NCBI GenBank assembly: GCA_963575745.1
Contig: CAUYUJ010012525.1
Span: 1 to 64,000 of the forward strand
From: Prorocentrum cordatum
Taxonomy: Eukaryota; Sar; Dinophyceae; Prorocentrales; Prorocentraceae
DNA: 64,000 bases
Direction: 5' to 3'
Part shown: piece by piece, positions 59,100-64,000 of the stretch
How positions within the stretch are numbered: the stretch's first letter is position 1
How the letters are laid out: the number at the start of each line of letters is the position of its first letter
Notes under the pieces: generated by a model
What the model was told of the DNA's origin: nothing
Databases searched by the model: none
What the model saw: the letters and a program-made list of their open reading frames with translations, nothing else
Position numbers and translations under genes: made by a program

Positions 59100-60110
59100 A
59101 GGGCTTTGAAGCAGCCCCCGCTGGCGCTGCGTGGCTGGGCGCAACTGCCCGCTAACAGGTACAGCAAGCCAGAGGGCAAGCTTCTCCTGCACGATGTGGG
59201 GCGCCGCGGTGGCTACCACAGGTGCGCCGAGCTCCCGGGCGCCGAGGAGCGGGCGCTGCGGCGTCTTCCTTGGGAAACCCTTCTGGCAGGCGTCCAGCGC
59301 CGCTGACCCTCGGAGAGGGCAGCGGCCCGCTCGAACTGACGTCGAAGTTAGATTCCTCGCCGCGGGGCCCGCGGACGTGGATCTCGAGATCCCGCGCCGA
59401 AGCTTCGCGTTCGGCGCCCTTCTCGGCCGCGCCCAGGAAGATGACCCGCTGGGGGCCGTCTGGCCAGCGGATGCGAGCCCTCGCCTCGACGTGCTCCTTC
59501 TAGACTGACCCGAGCGCCACCTCGGGGCGCTGGCGCGGGAAAGGGTCCGACGACGACTCGTGGCGCGCCGAGCACGAGCGGGCGGCGGTCGCGGGGGGCC
59601 CGCGCCGCGACGGCCCTCGGGGCCCACCTCGGACCTCCGGCCCCCCGCGGCAGGGCGGGCGAGTGGGCGGGCGCGCCGCCTGCGCCACTGGCGACCTGGC
59701 GCCCTGGGCTGCGGCGGCCGCGGCTCCGTCGGCGAAGCCGACGGGGGGCGCTGGAATCCCGGGCGCTGCTTCTGCTCGGCGCGCTTCTGCACCCAAGTGA
59801 ACGAAACGCAGGGGCGCCCCAGCCGCGGCCCCCGTGGCCTCCGCGTAAGACGCCGACTGGGAGCGCAGATCCAGGAGCCGCGTCGCTCGATGCATGTGGT
59901 CGGGGCGGCTGCAGAGACAGGCGGTAGCGCTGCGCCGAGGCCCGGGCGTCTTCGCGCAGGAGGATGTCCAGCTCTGCCCGAGCGGCATCGGGGCCGCCGT
60001 CGACCGCGAGCGGGCGCGCGCCACTCTCGTGCGCGACGCCGACCTTGATTGCTCGGGCGCGCGCAGCACCAGTGCTCGGGCATGGAAGCTGCGCGGTGGA
60101 ACTCGTTAGA
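59100..60110 (-). CDS. Further exons of the same or a neighbouring minus-strand gene
   Basis: Protein-like pieces on the minus strand, in order: AIKVGVAHESGARPLAVDGG and PDAARAELDILLREDARASA (about 60,070-59,940); HMHRATRLLDLRSQSASYAE and GAPLRFVHLGAEARRAEAAP (about 59,905-59,760); HVEARARIRWPDGPQRVIFL, GAAEKGAEREASARDLEIHV and RGPRGEESNFD (59,500-59,340); GFPRKTPQRPLLGARELGAP and VVATAAPHIVQEKLALWL (about 59,290-59,165); and CFKALGNQLVQWH (about 59,115-59,075). They lie in different phases and are probably separate exons, with one frameshift near 59,920. They precede 57,643-58,891 on the same strand. No recognised domain. Confidence 0.4.
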
Positions 60111-60873
60111 AAAATCCCTCGGGCATTCCTCGCCATATGCTTGTTCTACTGGATAGGGTGCCTTGGCGCGACTAGACCCGCGTCGTTTCCCTGTGTGGGC
60201 TTCGATCCATGTTGGGCGCGTTGTTCTTATTGGCGTTGGGCGCTTGCGTTCCATTCGCTGCGGCGCGGCGCGCGATCCGTCCTCCCTCTGCTTCATTCCG
60301 CGCTTTGTCGTTCGTTCCTCCCTCGTTGGCCAGGCCCGCGCAGTCTTCGCGTCGTCGCGACCGCGGCCCGCCTGGCGGCGCCGCCAGACGCGGCGACCGC
60401 GGCGCGCGCGCTGGATCAAGCCGCGCCACCGACCACGCATCTCGCGCCCGATAGTAGGGGCCCAGCTTGATTGCTAGCCGTGGTAGGCAGATTCGCGCGC
60501 GATCCGCCTGTCGCGCGTTCCGCGCGGCAGATCTTCCCCCGTCGATGGGGCGGCCGCGCGCGCCCGTCGCTGGAAATGCCCCCCCTTTTTCCCCGTGCAT
60601 TTCGCGCCCCTCTCGCGACGTGGGCCGTTGCTTTCGCTGGGGCCATCGCGTTCGCCCTTCGCGTTGGAAGGGGCGCGCCCCGGTCGCGTTTGCCTCCCGA
60701 GCTGGCCACCGCCGCTGCCGCAGCGGGAGCAGTGGCGCGCGCGTTGCTTGCCCATGTCAATCCGAAAGGGCTTCGCCCCCTGCCGCCGGCCCCCTCTCTT
60801 GGAGAATGGGCCGTGGATGAGCGAAGACATGAGGTTTTGGCTTCGCCGTGAAGCAGTGTCGGGACCTGCTTGT
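60111..60873. other. Unassigned G+C-rich DNA with GCGCG words
   Basis: All frames are open from composition. No repeats with defined ends and no gene. Confidence 0.4.
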
Positions 60874-61690
60874 TTTTTCAACCCTGACCCTGCGGATCTG
60901 CGCGAGGGGTGCCGCCGAATTTCAGAAACGTGGCAAACCCTTTTTGTTTTTGGGCCATGGCCATGCGGGTCTGCGCGAGGGGTGCCACCGAATGTCAGAA
61001 ATGTTGCCAACCCCATGTGTTTTTGGACTCCGACTCTGCCGATCTGCGCGAGGGGTGCCGCCGACCTGTAGACACGTTACAAATCATTTGTGTTCTTGGA
61101 CCCTGGCCCTGCCGATCTGCGCGGGGGGTGCCACCGAACGTCAGAAATGTCGCAAATCCGTTGTGCTTTTGGACCCTGGCCCCGCCGATCTGCGCGAGGG
61201 GCGCCACCGAATTTCAAAAAAAAAAAAAAAAAAAATCCCATGCGTTTTTGGGCCCTCGCCCCGCCGATCTGCGCGACGGGGTGCTACCGAATGACAGGGA
61301 TTTGGCAAATCATTTTGCGTTGTTGGGCTTTGACCCCGCCGATTTGCGCGAGGGGTGCTCGGAAATTTAAAAGATGGACCTTGACCCCGCCGATCAGGAA
61401 ATTTCGAAAATGTAGCAAATCTTTCTTGTTTTTGGAGCCTGACCCCGCCGATCTGCGCGAGGGGTGCCACCGAATTTCAGACATGTGGCGAATCCATGTG
61501 TTCTTTGATTCTGACCCCGCCGATCTGCGTGAGGGGCGCCACCGAATTCTAGACATGTGGCAAATCGGATGTGCTTTTGAACCCTGACCCCGCCGATCTG
61601 CGTGAGGGACGCCACTGAATGTTTTAACATGTTGCCAATCCCATGTGTTTTTGGACCCTGACCCCGCCGATCTGCGTGAGGGGTGTCAAT
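60874..61690. repeat. Minisatellite, unit about 84 bp, about ten copies
   Basis: Each unit has CTGACCCCGCCGATCTGCGC, GAGGGGTGCCACCGAAT, a CAGAAATGTGGCAAATCC-like block and TGTGTTTTTGGACC. One unit carries an A run of 20 (61,217-61,236) and one is shortened to about 50 bases. Several frames are open across it because most units keep phase. Confidence 0.95.
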
Positions 61691-61750
61691 TTTTACCCAT
61701 CCCAGCATCTCAGACAATGCGATTTGGGCGTTGTAAAAATGCCCGTTCTG

Positions 61751-61789
61751 CCCCCCCCCCCCCCCCCCCCCCCCTCCCCCCCCGTCGCG
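61751..61789. repeat. Poly-C tract
   Basis: A run of 26 or more C, one T, then eight more C. The longest homopolymer in the window. Confidence 0.9.
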
Positions 61790-64000
61790 CGGCACATCAA
61801 CAAGGAACCGTGAACAGCAAGAATTCATTAAGGAACAATAAGCAGCAAGAAGCAGAATTGCAACAGTGGAAACTGGAAACTGCAATTGTGCATTGATGGC
61901 GTCCGCCTGACAGCCTGGTGGCCCCGCAAGGGGGCCCTCGGATCCGCCGCTGAAAACCCTTCAGCCTAACGGGCCAGCTGCGCGGCTTCGTGGGCGGCGT
62001 TCGCAGGCTGCCGCCCTCGTTGCCCGGCGCGCGCGGCAGGTTTCGCATTCCGCTAGCGCGCGCAGACTTTCTCCCGCCGCGCGATAATTCTCCCCCATGG
62101 GAGCTCCTTATTTGGCCCGACCAGTCGGCGCGGACACATTTAAGTTGAGGCGGGGGTCTACGCGGCAGCTCGGCATGCGCCGCGGAACGCGCTGGCAGCG
62201 CACGTCGGGGCCCAGTGCTTCCAGGAATCGCGAGCAGTCGGCGCGCCCGCGCGCATTTAAACGCGTCAGCGCGGAGTCGCTGCAGCCCCCCGCGCCGGCA
62301 CATGCAATCGTGCATTGATGTCCGTGGCGCGCAGAGTCCGTGCCGCGTCGTCAGATGCGCGCGCATCTCGCAGTCGCCGCCAGCTGTCAACTCTAGCTTG
62401 CGGGCATGCTGGGTCCAGGAGGCAGCGCGTCACGCGCGCGCGTGCATCCCGCGCCAGAGCGCACCGAGCCGACCGCCTGACACTGGACCCACTACGCTGC
62501 GCATTGGCCGCAAAGCTGGCAGCGGGCAACACAGCGCACCACCTTGCAAAGACGCCCCGCAACCGCGGGCGCCCCAAAGGCGCGGGCAAAATCCCCATTC
62601 CACGCCGTCGCGTCGTTGTGCTCACAGCCAAGTCATGCGGCACACTCTCTGGGCTTGCTACACAGGCGCCCAGCGCAGTGTCGCAGGATCAGGCAGGACG
62701 AGTGTCATGCGCCGACCCGCCATCACCCCCGACGTTGCTCAATTGCTACACCTAGAAGCACCAACAGACGACGACACCCCACCATCCGACCCACCCCGAG
62801 AGCAGGAACGGCACCCAGCTCGGATGTTTCGGATTGCGTGCTGCACGGGCATTCTTGCAACGCACCCGCCTACGGCCATGCGACGCACCGAGTATTCCAC
62901 GGTAAGCTTGCGTTGCGGCAGTCGCCGACACGGCGACATCCAGGCATGCGATGGGTCGCGCATGGCCGGGCAGATTTCGCCACTTTCGTTTTGTCGATCG
63001 GAATTGTGTCTGGCCCTGCACAAGGCAACGCGACGCGCCGCAGCGCCCTCGACATCTGGAAGGAACGCGCGCGAGCTCGACGAGTGGCCCTGTCTGGTAG
63101 CCCTCCCCGTGCGAGACGCGGGCTCCTTGCGATGAGCAGCAGACAGCGGCCCGCCGCCGCCGCGTCGACCCCGCGACGGGTTCTGGGGGGGGCGAGCAGC
63201 TACTCCGCGCCAAATAGTTCAGATGCGCGTCGGCAACGAGCTCAGCGGGGCAATGGCCGAGCTCGCTGGGGCCCACTTAGCCGTTGGAACCGATCAGGTT
63301 TAACCTGGCGCTGGATGGGTCATCCCTTTCCAGCCAGCCTAAGGTTTGCAGCCGTCAGTTCCTTCGCGCGCGAAAGATTCGGGGCCGCTGGGGCCTTGCC
63401 TACCGCGTCGGCGCCCGACGTCGACCAGCGCGGACGTGGACGGGCAGCGCGGCCACCGACGCGCATGCTGGCATTCGCATTGGGTACGCTGCGCGACGGG
63501 CTCATGGCACTGTAGGGCATGGCCGTATATTTGTACCAGACAATCCGGCCTTGCGCGGCGAGCTTGCTGCCGGCGCGACGGGCGCGGCTTCTCGCGCGCA
63601 GGCGCCCCGCGCGTCGTCCGAGCCGCTTTTGGACGCGCGCGAGAAGAGGCACTGGTCTTCGACAGTCTCTTGTTGCTGCTGATGTGGATCGGCCCCCCCC
63701 GCTGGGAAGTCGCGAAAAATTCGGCCCGGGACTTTGCGTCGCGCCGCCGGCCCCAGTCGAACCCCCCCCCGCCTGCGTCGTTTCAGATCTGCCTGCCACC
63801 CCGAGGCCTGGCGGCCCCCCAGAGGCAGACGAGGAGCAAGAGTTCGCGTGCGCCCCTGACTTCTCCCCGCGTCTTCTCCAGCCACCCCCTGCTGTCCCTG
63901 CCCCTCTCGCAGGCGAGCTCTGCTTTCGCGGTAAACGCGATCGCGCGCGAGCGCGAAACACTTGCGCGTGAAGGAGCACAGCGCGCGCGCGCAATCGCTC
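61790..64000. other. Unassigned, extremely G+C-rich
   Basis: Frames of 170-320 codons exist on both strands because stops are rare at this composition. Parts such as ADFATFVLSIGIVSGPAQGN (about 62,970-63,030) look locally protein-like, but no motif, splice site pair or repeat boundary could be fixed. No gene is called. Confidence 0.4.

Noticed and set aside
61797-64000. Overlapping frames of 170-320 codons on both strands
   Set aside because: Open by composition. No splice pair, motif or consistent codon pattern favours one of them.

Overview
The window looks like nuclear DNA of a dinoflagellate. The base composition is very G+C-rich and simple repeats are everywhere, above all long GGA/CTC triplet runs. 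Exons are short and scattered, and one intron is GC-AG. There is a probable relic of the dinoflagellate spliced leader ahead of an intronless gene. Recognisable genes include a secreted lytic polysaccharide monooxygenase (LPMO) and a Cys-rich secreted protein of a kind I associate with dinoflagellates. The species cannot be named from sequence alone. No bacterial gene organisation, rRNA, tRNA or CRISPR array was seen.

Gene content is sparse. The best-supported genes are a two-exon LPMO (50,553-51,788, +), a small secreted Cys-rich protein (41,715-42,188, +), C-terminal exons at 7,966-8,112 (+), 10,476-10,628 (+) and 14,185-14,348 (-), a pair of phase-matched exons at 25,610/26,290 (+), and a frame-disturbed minus-strand gene at 57,643-60,110. 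Two decayed elements are clear: a LINE-type retrotransposon with endonuclease, reverse transcriptase and C-terminal remnants (about 14,985-17,808), and a DNA-methyltransferase-like reading frame (about 9,085-9,680).

The rest is mostly repeats. From left to right: minisatellites (0.84-1.56 kb); mixed exons and small inverted-repeat elements (1.6-14 kb); the LINE; a satellite block (19.4-22.7 kb) in which a palindromic array is split by a GTAGTGA-type array; element-rich DNA (23-27 kb); degenerate CTTGGGGCC-type sequence (27.9-30.3 kb); 1.1 kb of GTATGCATG-type sequence (30.4-31.5 kb); clusters of nested inverted-repeat elements (32-40.7 kb); the gene-bearing part (41-53 kb); and more satellites and the minus-strand gene (54-64 kb).

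The most interesting theme is a set of short non-autonomous elements, called here families A to I plus a mobile satellite S1. Many have clean target-site duplications, and several sit inside coding sequence so that exact removal restores the reading frame. One family B copy forms a GT-AG intron in the LPMO gene, and one family E copy forms a GC-AG intron in the minus-strand gene. Family A and S1 copies interrupt reading frames in the same way but lack GT-AG ends. Several copies are bounded exactly by unusually long direct repeats (37-81 bases). Together these suggest active intron gain from several transposon families within 64 kb. All functional statements are inferred from sequence alone.
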